A stretch of 34,594 nucleotides of DNA from a bacterium (GTDB lineage Bacteria; Acidobacteriota; HRBIN11; JAKEFK01), in assembly GCA_022616075.1 (NCBI GenBank), contig JAKEFK010000371.1, positions 1 through 34,594 on the forward strand, written 5' to 3'. Positions 24,301 through 33,307 of the stretch are shown here, piece after piece (within the stretch, counting starts at the first letter, position 1; each line of letters opens with the position of its first letter). The position numbers were made by a program, and so were the translations under genes. The notes under the pieces were generated by a model. That model was not told the DNA's origin. It ran no database searches and saw only the letters and a list, made by a program, of their open reading frames with translations.

Positions 24301-26320
24301 GCGCAGCGGCTCTTTCCGCTCTCGCAAGCTTTGCTTGCTTGAGCGCAATGGCAGCGCCAAAGACGTCCAGAGGCAAAAGCGCAACACTAAACCCGAAAGC
24401 AAATCTCTGAGTGCTGAAGTCCTGTTCGTAAGTGTAGAGGCTTCGTTGATCCAGTCCTCCTGCTTCAACAGCATCTCTTGCGGAAGCAAGGTCTGTCCAA
24501 ACGTAATAAGTGCGGCCTCCTTCCAGAGTAACGGACACCAGCGCCACGCCCAATCCAACCACTGGAAATGGAATGGTGACCGCCATCGCCACGGCTTCAC
24601 CGCCGCGGAGAATCAGCTTCCAGTACTCATCGTCAGCTTCCTGTGCCTGAAATGTGGACCGCATCGCTCCAAAGATGGCGCCAGCCATCGGTCCGTAGTA
24701 CTGCGAGTAATGAGCGGCAGCCCGGTCAAAAAGAGAATCGTAAACTCGCAGCCGAAACTCGTCCGTCAATTCATCAAAAGTCCGAAGTTGAGTGAGATGG
24801 GCAATCTGCTCATTGATGTTTTCATCGAGACGGTCAATGGCGTCGCCAAGAGCCTCATCTATCAAACGATGTTTTTCCTGATCACTCTTGTCGCTTTGTT
24901 CGATTTCAGTGATGATGCGCCAAAGCGGAACACCATCTACTTCCGTACTCAAAAGGGCATCCGTATTGAGAGATTTCAGGTATTCATCTCGCGCCAGGTT
25001 CACTACCTGCTCAGCATCTCTGTATTTCTGAGTTCGATAGTCCATGTCTATTTCCATCCCTTCAGATGGGATGACGAATAGGTCGTCATAAGCATCGTCA
25101 AGAACTTCAAGAGCGCTCTCAAGAGTCTTGTTGTTTTGCGCTACGATTTTGGATTGCTCAATAAGACCGTCGATTTTCCTGTCGCGAGCCTGGCGCCACA
25201 AATCGTTGACCGGGATGCCTGGAATGGTTAGTATTCGGTCCCTTTCCGCCTCCAGCTCAGCGATGCGGGCCAGTTTCTTCTGACGTTCGGAGTAGGCGAA
25301 CACGTTGATGGCATAAGGCATCGTCCGGTTCAACTCTGCGATTTCGCTTCCAATTTCATCCAGACGTTTCAGCGCGCTTTCCAAGTCATCTTGTGCAGGC
25401 GTAAAGACACTGTCAGCGGGAGCATCTTTCTCTTTCTCCTTCAGAAGATTCAGCAAAGCCTTTTGATGCATCAGCTCTGCGATTCGGAAGTCGCGCAGCA
25501 TCAAAGGAGCCTGCCGGGTTGACCCCATTAGAAATTGATTTCCGTATCGTGAAGGAAAGTTTTTTGCTTGCTGTTCATAGGAAGCTCGTACCACGTAACC
25601 TTCGGGATCTTCCAGGATGGCAATTTTATCCAGCACATAGTTCAGAACATCTTCTTTCAGCTTCTTATTCTTTGTTTCAGGTTGCGCGGCAATGGAATCA
25701 ACCACCGCATAAAGAACTTCGATGTCGCCTTCTTTGAAGGCATCGTCAACCAGGCGGTACACCGGCTCGTTGTAGTTTTCTTTTGATGCTTTCTCAACCA
25801 CGCTGCGCGCGTGCAGCACTTCTTTACTGAGCAGGATTATCGGAGCTGCAGTGGACTGATCTGTTTTGAATAAAACTTGTTGTGTAACGATCGGCAAGAT
25901 GAATGTGGCATTGCCATCCAGATCGGTTACCAGCTGAATCGAGTCCTCATCATGGGCAGTTTCTTCATCCTTGACACCTTCCCATGGGAGAGGTGACGAT
26001 TGAAAGCTAGGAATGAGGAGATTCGCATCTGAAACAGGATGATTAACTTTTGTTCCCGCCTCAAGGACCTGTTCTGTCGCCTTGACTTTGACGGTGATCG
26101 TGACAACCGCGGGTCCGTTTCGATTTTGCGCGCCGCTCGGAGCAACCGGCACCGTGATCAAACCTCCCGTGAATGCGCTGTCGCTCCGGTCAACCTCTAT
26201 TGTTATGGAATCGCATTTGTCGCAGATCGGCGTGACTTCTCCAGCCTCTAACAATGTAGTAGGAATGATTAAGAAGATGGAAAGATAGATTCTTAAGAGA
26301 TTTGAAAAGAATCGGTACAT
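21314..26320 (-). CDS. Giant exported protein: helical region, degenerate kinase-like module, subtilisin (S8) tail
   Basis: A 1668-residue paralogue of the downstream giant protein. It has a signal peptide (1-26, ending LEA), a beta domain (about 72-145), helical and coiled regions (170-560), hydrophobic stretches (573-600 and 640-660) and four tandem Pro-rich repeats (about 699-778). The kinase-like module lies at about 845-1015, with GSGELG at 854-859, Lys878 and Asp968/Asn973; the DFG-type Asp is replaced, with Asn1011 at the aligned place. A propeptide-like region (about 1178-1220) leads to an S8 domain with Asp1272, His1328, Asn1420 and Ser1506, then the shared C-terminal beta domain. 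It starts 12 bases after the stop of the 954-residue paralogue, with a GGA-rich ribosome binding site. The protease looks active and the kinase module may not be. Confidence 0.82.
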   Translation of the reverse strand: MYRFFSNLLRIYLSIFLIIPTTLLEAGEVTPICDKCDSITIEVDRSDSAFTGGLITVPVAPSGAQNRNGPAVVTITVKVKATEQVLEAGTKVNHPVSDANLLIPSFQSSPLPWEGVKDEETAHDEDSIQLVTDLDGNATFILPIVTQQVLFKTDQSTAAPIILLSKEVLHARSVVEKASKENYNEPVYRLVDDAFKEGDIEVLYAVVDSIAAQPETKNKKLKEDVLNYVLDKIAILEDPEGYVVRASYEQQAKNFPSRYGNQFLMGSTRQAPLMLRDFRIAELMHQKALLNLLKEKEKDAPADSVFTPAQDDLESALKRLDEIGSEIAELNRTMPYAINVFAYSERQKKLARIAELEAERDRILTIPGIPVNDLWRQARDRKIDGLIEQSKIVAQNNKTLESALEVLDDAYDDLFVIPSEGMEIDMDYRTQKYRDAEQVVNLARDEYLKSLNTDALLSTEVDGVPLWRIITEIEQSDKSDQEKHRLIDEALGDAIDRLDENINEQIAHLTQLRTFDELTDEFRLRVYDSLFDRAAAHYSQYYGPMAGAIFGAMRSTFQAQEADDEYWKLILRGGEAVAMAVTIPFPVVGLGVALVSVTLEGGRTYYVWTDLASARDAVEAGGLDQRSLYTYEQDFSTQRFAFGFSVALLPLDVFGAAIALKQAKLARAERAAAQTAKEGSVLTEPVTEIAGPAAKPRVEDDVVTAKPPEKTEVAARNPEDNIGTAPPPDKTSVVTKRAEDDIGTSPPPEKTEVAPKRSEDDVVTAKPEKTEVTVRNPQAPVTAARSDLIPTKDLNDLWDAGKKYRDAKKAKDAAAAEEALQEIQEIARRYKGKKVVVPTGEGKHIEVIIDDYVGSGELGLVFGVRRPDGTLIDDMVIKIFHNPKAENAGELAAIGQKEGAELLGAIPGQPIYYPGVRAADLEGMPPVLLLQKYAEGWRPASGKLTKEQMHQLMATDEFLTSLNIISEDGHLGNRLFKEGEKYAGYGESDRLAKVDVDTGVVEGRRLEMAMNPHENHIPSLEAIPTTIGRYEHLRDARNFKRAMWERWGFIKYVEIGKDANGRPIFKLIDEGKVDLDIVKQYDPDLVTDVYKRVGTDPSGKPIYAPDPAFAPKLATTPPAPSPVPAVSGTSKVPAKVDVPVNLDLSPVKGLIVIIRKAPGITDEDKSALDQLTPYLDHSFELPDHNFQALRFSPELEDAIRKIIEKIPNVERVEINFVRSEASPNDPYFFSRSSWKQSYDDQWAIKRAGFTAGEDSVWNLVKNGSPVTIAVIDTGLDWNHKDISWSNLWNNHDEAPGNNRDDDRNGYVDDRIGWNFVEKNNRPWDHGGHGTFVTGVIAAAHNNGIGIAGVSPNAQIMVLKALNSFGHTRASYIAEAIIYAANNGARVINLSLGGNNLTRTEQMAVDYAHSKGVVIVVAAGNEAIDISNYSPAGLNNVIAVAASDVKDSRAVYSNYGDGIDISAPGDDVLSLRARRTDLLRDIRGVRYEIGSSYVGKDKRYYRASGTSFAAPIVAGAASLLFSMNPKLSNEDVERMLLHSAIDLDAPGKDQHTGYGVLNMKAALNADPKFFLIPEIDSVAVVRKEGQPFVQVTGTADANQFQRGHIEIGAGKKPAQWKKINGELNRPVRDGVLGTIPAAELSGSREWTIRLVVEHQNGNAREGWFFLNLQ
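23276..23788 (-). other. Kinase-like module lacking the DFG-type Asp
   Basis: Residues about 845-1015 of the 1668-residue protein. The glycine loop (GSGELG), Lys878 in MVIKIF and the D-x4-N pair match the sister protein, but the sequence around 1005-1013 reads LEMAMNPH where the sister has LEIIVDAW. Loss of that metal-binding Asp suggests a pseudokinase, or one using different metal ligands. Confidence 0.5.
23987..24226 (-). repeat. Four tandem about 60-bp repeats coding for a Pro-rich linker
   Basis: Within the 1668-residue gene, four imperfect units of about 20 codons follow each other with the pattern ED-D/N-I/V-G/V-T-x-x-PP-E/D-KT-E/S-V. They form a low-complexity, probably extended linker between the hydrophobic region and the kinase-like module. 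The sister gene has only one related unit (ATAPPPKKGG), so the array expanded or contracted after duplication. Confidence 0.8.
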
Positions 26321-26332
26321 CTTCCGTCCACC

Positions 26333-29197
26333 CTAATTCAGTTTCAGATAAAACCACCCTTCGCGAGTCTTTCCATTTTGGTGTTCCAATACCAGGCGGA
26401 CTGTCCATTCTGCTGATCCTGCAAGTTCGGTTGGCGGTATGAAACCGAGAACTTTATTTCGCACGGATTGTTTTAGATCTGCAGAGACCTTTTTCCATGA
26501 AGTGGGTTTTTTTGTCATTCCGATTTCCAGATGCGCATTCTTGAACTGATCGGCGTAGGCCGTGCCGCTGACCTGAACCAGCTGTTTGCCTTCTTTGGAA
26601 ACGACCTGGACATTGTTAATCTCAGCATTCAAGAAGAATTTGCGATCAGCTTTTAATGCGGCCCTCGCATCCAATATCCCGTAACCGGTGTGTTTGTCTT
26701 TTCCAGGCACATCGGCGTCTCTGGCAGATTGAACTAGCATCCGTTCTACTTCTTCATTTGTTAACTCCGGATAAATCGAAAAAAGTAAAGCGGCTGTACC
26801 GGATACAATCGGCGCGGAGAAAGAAGATCCACTGGCGCGGTAATACCTCTTATCTACACCAACATAAGAGGTTCCCGCAGTGTATTGCACTCCGGGGATA
26901 TCGAGTAAAAGATCGGTTCGTCTGGCACGAAGACTCAAAACATCATTTCCGGGCGCTGCAAGATCGATCTCACCAAAATTGGAATAAACGGCCCTCTGAT
27001 CCTGAACGTCGCTAGCCGCGACTGTAAGCACGTCTCTTAAACCTGCGGGACTGTACTTGCTGATATCGACGGCTTTATTTCCGGCAGCAACAACAATAAC
27101 TGATCCTTTGGACCGCGCGAAATCCACGGCCAGTTGTTCTGTTTTGGTAAGCTCGTAGCCTCCCACGCTTAAGTTGATTACACGCGCGCCATTGTTGGCT
27201 GCATAAATGATCGCTTCCGCAATGTACGAAGCTCGCGAATGGCCAAGACCGTTGAGAGCCTTCAAGACCATGATCTTCGCGTTTGGATTGATACCGGCAA
27301 TTCCTTCTTTATTGCCTGGTGTTGCTGCAATGATTCCGGTAACAAACGTGCCATGGCCATTGTGATCCCATGGCGTAGTCGTTCTCTGATAAAAATCCCA
27401 GCCAATGAAATCGTCCACGTAGCCGTTCTTATCATCGTCTCTTCCGTTCTCCGGAATCTCTTTCGAGTTCGACCATATGTTGTCCCAGGAAATATCCTGG
27501 TGATTCCAGTCCAGTCCACTATCAACAACGGCTACCACAACAGGATTCTTTTTGAGCTTGATATTCCACGGTGAATCTTGTTCACTTGTATAACCCACGC
27601 GTTTGATAGCCCATTGATCATCAAAGTTTTGCTTCCACGATGCTTTCGAGTGGAAATAGGGATCGTTTGGCACATCCTCCGGTCCGCGGCACGGATTCAC
27701 TTCGATGTAGGAAACATTGCTTAGCCGGCTGAAAGAGTCCTGTAATTGTGATGTGAGAGTGTTCGGGTATTCAAAATTCGTGAAAATATGTTGTCCGTCG
27801 GTAAAGATCTGCCGAATTGAAACTTGCGATCCTAGTTTTGGCAACTGGTACCCGACTTTCGTGAGAAATTCATTCGGTACTGCATCGAAGGCAACAATGG
27901 TGCTGTCCGTTGGCGTTGCGTCGACTTTGAACGAGTCTTGAATTCCCACGTCTCTAGTTAAGCTGCGATTCGCCTGAGCAATTTTTGATTGCACATGAAC
28001 TTGTTGATTAGTGAATTCTATGAATCCGTCCGATCCGGTTTTGAGGTGATTCGGGTTATCCTGATGACCGGTCTGCGAGTCTTTTGTGCTTCCGGCAACA
28101 TTCGGCAAATCAGGGATCAACTCCTGAATCTGGAGGAGTGCATCTTTTACAGCTTCATCAACGTTTTGTCCGCGCACGATAACTTCGATTGTTACTTTGA
28201 AGCCCTCTTCACCGGTGAGTACAGGCTGATCCTTCTTTTCGTCTGGCGGTTCGGGCGCCGGATCTTGAGGCGTCTCCTCTTTTTTCTTATCGTCACCGAT
28301 AATTAATGCAGTTAAGCTGCTCGATTCAGCTTTGTTAGTTCCCGGTCGAATCCGGAATTCCTCGGTGGGTCCCCAATGTGGATTGTTAAAAGTGAATCCA
28401 CCGAAGACATTGTGATTCGGAGTAAAAAACGTTTGAGCATCTTTGGTCGTTATGTCTAAGTAATTGCCCAACGGTTCGCTTGTGGTAGTCGGATCACGAA
28501 AATCACCTGTAAATGGCGGTGTATTTACCGGGCCATTCGGGATATCAACAGGATTGTTAATGCCGCCGGAAGTGGAAAACAAGTTCGGCCTGCCATCAGT
28601 GATTACCGGTGTTCCTCCGGGTGGCACGCTGATTCGGAGCTCCCGGCTTCCAGGAGCACACGGACCCACGCTGAGGGTGACAGTGAAAAACTGTTCCTCC
28701 TGATCCGTTACTTTTTCCGGCTTTTGTCCTTTGCATTTTTTCTCACAATCTTCCAGCTCCTTTTTGAGATTATCGATTTCCTTCGACTTTGCGTAGATTT
28801 CTTCTGTTAACCCGGGAATCTTCCAGTTAAGCGCCTCCATTTCTTTACCGACGTCAGCGTCCTCGGTTTCCAGTTTGTCGAGTTTTTTTTGAAGTGAATC
28901 CTTTTTGACTGGATCCGTTTCCTTCTCAAGCAGAGCCTTTGTATCCCCAATTTCAATACCTAATTTGACCGACCTCTTGAGCAAGTCATTCCATCTGTCC
29001 ATACTTCGTTCTTTTTCATCCATAAGGTCGTTTTGTTTCTTTTCGGCTTCAGCCAATCGCTTGGCAATATCCTCACATTCCGGACAAGGACTCAGAGGGC
29101 CGGAGCCCCCTGAGCCGTCTGCGAATTGTTCTCCGGAAGGAGCCAGGCATGCAACTAGAAACGCGAACCAGAAGACTAATCTCAGTTTTCCAAGCAT
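26333..29197 (-). CDS. Exported subtilisin-like protease (S8) with coiled coil, probable lipoprotein
   Basis: A 954-residue exported S8 protease, the shortest of three paralogues and without a kinase-like module. The N-terminus has a hydrophobic signal ending in LVAC (Cys17), a valid lipobox, so it is probably lipid-anchored. A coiled coil follows (about 42-158, rich in Glu and Lys), then a Gly/Pro/Asn-rich region, an Ig/Cna-like part (about 330-400) and a propeptide-like region (about 470-503). The S8 domain has Asp559, His615, Asn707 and Ser792 (GSSFSAP), and the shared C-terminal beta domain ends the protein. The motif DDDKNGYVDD near 587-596 looks like a calcium-binding loop common to all three. 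It starts 24 bases after the barrel gene. Confidence 0.85.
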   Translation of the reverse strand: MLGKLRLVFWFAFLVACLAPSGEQFADGSGGSGPLSPCPECEDIAKRLAEAEKKQNDLMDEKERSMDRWNDLLKRSVKLGIEIGDTKALLEKETDPVKKDSLQKKLDKLETEDADVGKEMEALNWKIPGLTEEIYAKSKEIDNLKKELEDCEKKCKGQKPEKVTDQEEQFFTVTLSVGPCAPGSRELRISVPPGGTPVITDGRPNLFSTSGGINNPVDIPNGPVNTPPFTGDFRDPTTTSEPLGNYLDITTKDAQTFFTPNHNVFGGFTFNNPHWGPTEEFRIRPGTNKAESSSLTALIIGDDKKKEETPQDPAPEPPDEKKDQPVLTGEEGFKVTIEVIVRGQNVDEAVKDALLQIQELIPDLPNVAGSTKDSQTGHQDNPNHLKTGSDGFIEFTNQQVHVQSKIAQANRSLTRDVGIQDSFKVDATPTDSTIVAFDAVPNEFLTKVGYQLPKLGSQVSIRQIFTDGQHIFTNFEYPNTLTSQLQDSFSRLSNVSYIEVNPCRGPEDVPNDPYFHSKASWKQNFDDQWAIKRVGYTSEQDSPWNIKLKKNPVVVAVVDSGLDWNHQDISWDNIWSNSKEIPENGRDDDKNGYVDDFIGWDFYQRTTTPWDHNGHGTFVTGIIAATPGNKEGIAGINPNAKIMVLKALNGLGHSRASYIAEAIIYAANNGARVINLSVGGYELTKTEQLAVDFARSKGSVIVVAAGNKAVDISKYSPAGLRDVLTVAASDVQDQRAVYSNFGEIDLAAPGNDVLSLRARRTDLLLDIPGVQYTAGTSYVGVDKRYYRASGSSFSAPIVSGTAALLFSIYPELTNEEVERMLVQSARDADVPGKDKHTGYGILDARAALKADRKFFLNAEINNVQVVSKEGKQLVQVSGTAYADQFKNAHLEIGMTKKPTSWKKVSADLKQSVRNKVLGFIPPTELAGSAEWTVRLVLEHQNGKTREGWFYLKLN

Positions 29198-29221
29198 GGC
29201 GCTACTCTGAAAATTCTCTTA

Positions 29222-30487
29222 TTAGAATCCAAATCCGGTGCGTGCTCTGACGCGATAGTTGTTTCCATCAAAGCTCGCCTCAACCCCCGCGATGAAATGG
29301 CCTGCGCGGAAATCGATTCCGGCAACGCCTTCAATCGTGTTTTCTTCAAGTACTTCCGCAAAGGAAAGCGTTCCAATTACGCTGAATCCCGGAAAGGCGG
29401 CCGAACCATCCGCCTCAAGATTTGCGTCCAGGCCAATTGTTCGAAAAGTACCGCGGACGCCTCCAAAGGGAGCAAAATGCTCAAAGTTGTAGCCAACAAT
29501 CCCTTCCACAAGATGTGATTCGTAATCGAAAACGAAGTCCTGTTTTGTTACGACAGCGTTATTCGCTCTAAACGCCGGACTGACATTCATATCCATATCG
29601 ACAATCGTGTCATACCGGTACTCCCCCGTTCCAAACCAGTTGCAGTCATCACAGAAAAAGAAGAGAACGCCGACGCCGACGCCCAGAATTGTTCCATCTC
29701 CGCTAAACCGTTGTTGCACCCCTGCCGGATTAGTCGGATTGACAAATTCGAGATCCACATCAGCCGGTGAAACCATGAAAGAAACGTAGGGATAGAACAG
29801 TCTTCGCCCTGATCCACCGCCGGAGGAATCTTCAGCGCTGCTTGCAAATGAATTCCGCGATGCGAAACCGCTGAGCTTGTTGCTGCTTAACGCGGAACCG
29901 CCGCCAAAGCTACCGAGTCCGATATTCACTCCTGCGCCATAGGAGTTGATGTCAAGTGACTGTACAAGTCCGTCGTTTGTTTTGTCGAGAAGCGCCTGGC
30001 TCGCTTTCTCATCTGTGGCGTCTGAAAACACGACGTTTCCGGATGTATCCCTGACTGTGAGTGTAGTCCTTGACGAAGACGCGGTGCGCGTCACGTCATC
30101 CAATGATTCAACTTGAGGCTGGAAACTTACATTGGTTCCCGGTTTCAGCGGACGTCTGGAGTACGAAAAAGGTTTTTCCGCCGTAAACGTAACGTTACTT
30201 GTTTCATTTGGTCTGACTGTAACGCCTTTCTTTATCATCTCGCGAGATTTGTGACGGATTCTTATTGTGTAAGTTCCTTCTTCCACATTTGCGTAGCCAT
30301 TCTTGTCAGTCTTCAACTCGGACGAAGTACCGTCCTGCGAAATGATGGTGAGCTCAGCTTCTCCAATGGGATCCCCTGATTCATCCTGAAAGTAAATCGA
30401 CCCGACTACTGCCCAGGCCGAAGAAGCTAAAAACAGACCGGCAAACAGTATGGCAAGCCGAAAAGTTAGCCCATAAATCTTTGACAT
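29222..30487 (-). CDS. Outer-membrane beta-barrel-like protein with N-terminal carboxypeptidase-regulatory-like domain
   Basis: A 421-residue exported protein. A clear signal peptide (1-26, ending SSAWA) is followed by a carboxypeptidase-regulatory/Cna-B-like beta domain (about 28-103, with GYANVEEGTYTIRIRHK) and a low-complexity Ser/Gly stretch. The C-terminal half alternates hydrophobic and polar residues like a small outer-membrane barrel, ending RVRARTGFGF with the terminal Phe typical of outer-membrane proteins. It is the first gene of the operon encoding three exported S8 proteases and could anchor or help display them, but that is inference. The ATG is preceded by an excellent AAGGAGGT site. 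Confidence 0.72.
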   Translation of the reverse strand: MSKIYGLTFRLAILFAGLFLASSAWAVVGSIYFQDESGDPIGEAELTIISQDGTSSELKTDKNGYANVEEGTYTIRIRHKSREMIKKGVTVRPNETSNVTFTAEKPFSYSRRPLKPGTNVSFQPQVESLDDVTRTASSSRTTLTVRDTSGNVVFSDATDEKASQALLDKTNDGLVQSLDINSYGAGVNIGLGSFGGGSALSSNKLSGFASRNSFASSAEDSSGGGSGRRLFYPYVSFMVSPADVDLEFVNPTNPAGVQQRFSGDGTILGVGVGVLFFFCDDCNWFGTGEYRYDTIVDMDMNVSPAFRANNAVVTKQDFVFDYESHLVEGIVGYNFEHFAPFGGVRGTFRTIGLDANLEADGSAAFPGFSVIGTLSFAEVLEENTIEGVAGIDFRAGHFIAGVEASFDGNNYRVRARTGFGF

Positions 30488-30495
30488 TCTTGTGT

Positions 30496-30503
30496 ACCTC
30501 CTT
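30496..30503 (-). promoter_or_regulatory. Strong Shine-Dalgarno of the barrel-protein gene
   Basis: The minus strand reads AAGGAGGT eight bases before the ATG at 30487. It is the strongest translation signal of this operon and supports high expression of the barrel protein relative to the proteases. Confidence 0.7.
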
Positions 30504-30564
30504 CCTTAACTACAGATGGAGACGGACAGATCAGAAAAAGTTAGGAGATTCTGTTTGGGTAAAC

Positions 30565-33213
30565 TTACTTTTGCAACGCGGAGGTCCAGTTCAGGAGAAC
30601 AGCAATCAAAGATGCATTGGAATCCTGGACGGGGGCATTGATAAGAAAACGGGTGCCATCGGGCGATGGTACGTACTGTTTGTTCCAACCTAAATCAGCG
30701 CTTCTCACCGTTGTTTCGAAAAGAGGTTTTGGATTGTCAGGCTCAAAACTCCCTTCCTTCTTTAACGTGACCATCATCAGTCTTTGGGCTGAGTCGATAT
30801 AGTAAAGTTCTGCAGAGTCATTGCGCCAGGCCGGCTGTGAACCCCCTTGAATCGAAATCTGCCACTTGCCGCTGAGCGATGGAAAATCCTGAACGTAGAC
30901 TTCCGGCAGGCCGGTTTCATCCGATGTATAAGCAATCCATTTTCCATCGGGTGAGATCTGATTCTGACATTCATTAAACCGCGTGTTTAAAAGTGGTTCG
31001 GGTTTGGCATTCTTCGAGTCGAGTACCATCCACAAATCCAGCTTTGTCTTTGGATCATCGGCTTGAAAAACAAGGAACTTGCCATCAGGCGAGAAACTAC
31101 CGGGCCATTTATTTTGGGGCGATGAAAATAACACGGTTTCTGTGCTGATTCCTGTGGAGGGCTTGACGTAAAGATCGAGATGCCCATCGCGCGATGAGGA
31201 ATATGCGATACGGGAACCATCCGGATGCCATACTGGAGTGCCTGCATCTGAATGAAAAGTAAATCGCGAGAGCCGGTTTCCGTTCAGCTCAATTAACCAG
31301 ATGTCTTCAGCATCCGATTCTGGATTTCTTCGCTTGACTGCTATACGCGATCCTCCCGGTGCAAGCGTCGGCTCATCATAATCTCCTGGTGGTCCTACAA
31401 CTGCAAGACGTGTTCCGTTTCGATCAACCCAGGCGAGCTGAGTAATTGCTCCTGCCGCCTGCTGGTATGCGAGAACTCCATCACGGGAAACGGAAAACAC
31501 ACCGTAACCGCTGCTCCCTTTTTGAATTTGCACATTCTCAGCAACAAGCTGCGGGTCTCCTTCCAATTGAAATTTTTCCATATCAAAAAGTTGAGACATC
31601 AGTTTCCCTTCCACCAAATAAAGGAGATAACCGGGGCGCACATATTGAACGCTGCGCGCGTTCGCGAAAAGCTTCCTGCTCTTTCCCGAATCCAGAGAAC
31701 CAATCCAGACCGCTTCTTGTTGCGGCTCTAATCCCTGACTCAAGTAAAGGAAATGTTCGCCATCGGGTAAGAATTGTGGGAAGCGATGGCTTGCTTCATC
31801 TTCCTGCAATTCTGTTGCGCGGCTCGCCGCGCCACCGGTCGCAGGGATGCGATACAACGGAGACAGCACATTGGGCGAGAAAAGAATTTCATCCTTCTGA
31901 TTCCACGTCGCCCCGCGCGGCTCACGGACATCGGACAAAGTGAGCACTGAGCCGCTGGAAACTTCAACTTTCTTGAGTTTTCCTTGAGCAAAAAAACCAA
32001 GGAACCGGCCATCAGGTGACCAGAAAGGATACTCCGCGCCCTCCGTGCCTGATACGCTTTTTGCTTCAATAGAATCCATGGATCGAATCCACAATACATT
32101 CTTTCCTTTGTGGCTTGCGATAAACGCCAGGTGATTCCCATCCGGCGACACCGCAAGTCCCGGATGAAAAGTTGTTTTTTCAGGAGGCAGAACAACAAAG
32201 CGCACAACAGATTGTTGAACAGGAACGTTGACAAATCTTGAAAGGAAAACAGCAGCTGTCCCAAGAAGAAATAGCAGGGCGAGACCTGCCGCAATCCGCG
32301 GCCAACGTTTTCGAACTTTAGTGAGCGGCATCACTGCGGTGACAGTAGATCCCTCCGCAATCCACTTCAATTGAAGCGTCAGATCGCGAACAGTCTGCCA
32401 TCGATTTTCGGGATCTTTCGCCAGACAGGTTTTGATCACCCGATCCAGCGAAACAGGCAGATGAGGTTGAATCGAAACAATCGAATCGGGCTCGGAAGAC
32501 AGGATTGCCGCTATCAAACTTGCATGATTGGAAGCGCGAAATGCTTTTTGTCGTGTTGCCATTTCGTAAAGGATGGCGCCAAAGGAAAAGATATCACTCC
32601 GGGCATCGGCCTCGTTCCCCTGCAACTGTTCAGGAGCCATGTAACCGATTGTTCCCAAAATCGTGCCCTGAACAGTAAGATTGTGGGCAGCAGTAATTGC
32701 CGCGGAGTCCGAAACCAATGTCGGAGTTTCTACCATCTGAAATTTTGCGAGCCCGAAATCGAGCAGCTTTGCGCCTGATTTCGTAAGCATAATGTTGCCG
32801 GGTTTCAGGTCGCGATGAATGATCCCTTTTTTGTGAGCAGCATCTAAGGCGCCCGCGATTTGGATCGCGAGATCAAGCAACCGGTCAAGAGGAAGAGCCC
32901 CTTTTGCCAGGCGATCTGCAAGTGTTTCGCCTTCCAGATACTCCATAACTAAAAAGTCGATGTCACCTTCATGGCCGGTGTCATAAAGGATGCAGATATT
33001 CGGATGGGATAAACAGGAAATGGTCCGGGCTTCGCGTTCCATCCGAAGCCGCAACTCCTGCTTGTCCGAAAGATGCGACGGTAAAACTTTTATGGCAACG
33101 GTGCGATCCAACCGGGCATCTTTCGCCCGATAAACTTCTCCCATCCCTCCTGCTCCGATCAGAGCAAGAATTTCATACGGCCCCAGGCGGGTACCGGTTG
33201 AGAGTGATGCCAT
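30565..33213 (-). CDS. Ser/Thr protein kinase with C-terminal TolB/WD40-like beta-propeller
   Basis: An 882-residue transmembrane kinase. The catalytic domain (about 12-285) is complete: GAGGMG at 20-25, Lys42, HRD at 133-135, DFG at 152-154 and APE at 193-195. One TM helix (about 306-326) is followed by an extracytoplasmic beta-propeller with eight PD40-type repeats such as [27 protein letters not shown] and SPDGKWIAY. This architecture is common in Acidobacteriota. The propeller probably senses an external ligand or protein. The start at 33213 ([15 protein letters not shown]) is the usual family N-terminus; the frame is open to 33270, but that extension is made of a palindromic repeat. It ends 77 bases before the barrel gene and lies 94 bases after the CHAT gene, on the same strand. 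Confidence 0.9.
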   Translation of the reverse strand: MASLSTGTRLGPYEILALIGAGGMGEVYRAKDARLDRTVAIKVLPSHLSDKQELRLRMEREARTISCLSHPNICILYDTGHEGDIDFLVMEYLEGETLADRLAKGALPLDRLLDLAIQIAGALDAAHKKGIIHRDLKPGNIMLTKSGAKLLDFGLAKFQMVETPTLVSDSAAITAAHNLTVQGTILGTIGYMAPEQLQGNEADARSDIFSFGAILYEMATRQKAFRASNHASLIAAILSSEPDSIVSIQPHLPVSLDRVIKTCLAKDPENRWQTVRDLTLQLKWIAEGSTVTAVMPLTKVRKRWPRIAAGLALLFLLGTAAVFLSRFVNVPVQQSVVRFVVLPPEKTTFHPGLAVSPDGNHLAFIASHKGKNVLWIRSMDSIEAKSVSGTEGAEYPFWSPDGRFLGFFAQGKLKKVEVSSGSVLTLSDVREPRGATWNQKDEILFSPNVLSPLYRIPATGGAASRATELQEDEASHRFPQFLPDGEHFLYLSQGLEPQQEAVWIGSLDSGKSRKLFANARSVQYVRPGYLLYLVEGKLMSQLFDMEKFQLEGDPQLVAENVQIQKGSSGYGVFSVSRDGVLAYQQAAGAITQLAWVDRNGTRLAVVGPPGDYDEPTLAPGGSRIAVKRRNPESDAEDIWLIELNGNRLSRFTFHSDAGTPVWHPDGSRIAYSSSRDGHLDLYVKPSTGISTETVLFSSPQNKWPGSFSPDGKFLVFQADDPKTKLDLWMVLDSKNAKPEPLLNTRFNECQNQISPDGKWIAYTSDETGLPEVYVQDFPSLSGKWQISIQGGSQPAWRNDSAELYYIDSAQRLMMVTLKKEGSFEPDNPKPLFETTVRSADLGWNKQYVPSPDGTRFLINAPVQDSNASLIAVLLNWTSALQK

Positions 33214-33248
33214 CTGAAAGTAAGACGGACATCTACGTAAAAGTTGTG

Positions 33249-33269
33249 GTGCGGGCGACTCGCCCGCCA
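33249..33269. repeat. Short GC-rich palindrome (REP-like hairpin)
   Basis: GCGGGCG at 33251-33257 and CGCCCGC at 33261-33267 form a perfect 7-bp stem around a three-base loop. It lies in the spacer between the CHAT gene and the kinase gene. It resembles dispersed REP-type palindromes and has no following T-run on either strand, so it is not a typical rho-independent terminator. Confidence 0.6.
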
Positions 33270-33307
33270 TGTAAGAATGGGGAGAAAAAGATGTTTCTTA
33301 CACGCAG

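Noticed and set aside
24299-25081. 260-codon plus-strand ORF opposite the 1668-residue gene
   Set aside because: It has no recognisable domain and lies antisense to a conserved coding region, where long shadow frames are expected.
33214-33270. N-terminal extension of the kinase-TolB protein
   Set aside because: The extra residues are encoded by a palindromic repeat, and the family N-terminus begins at the ATG at 33213.
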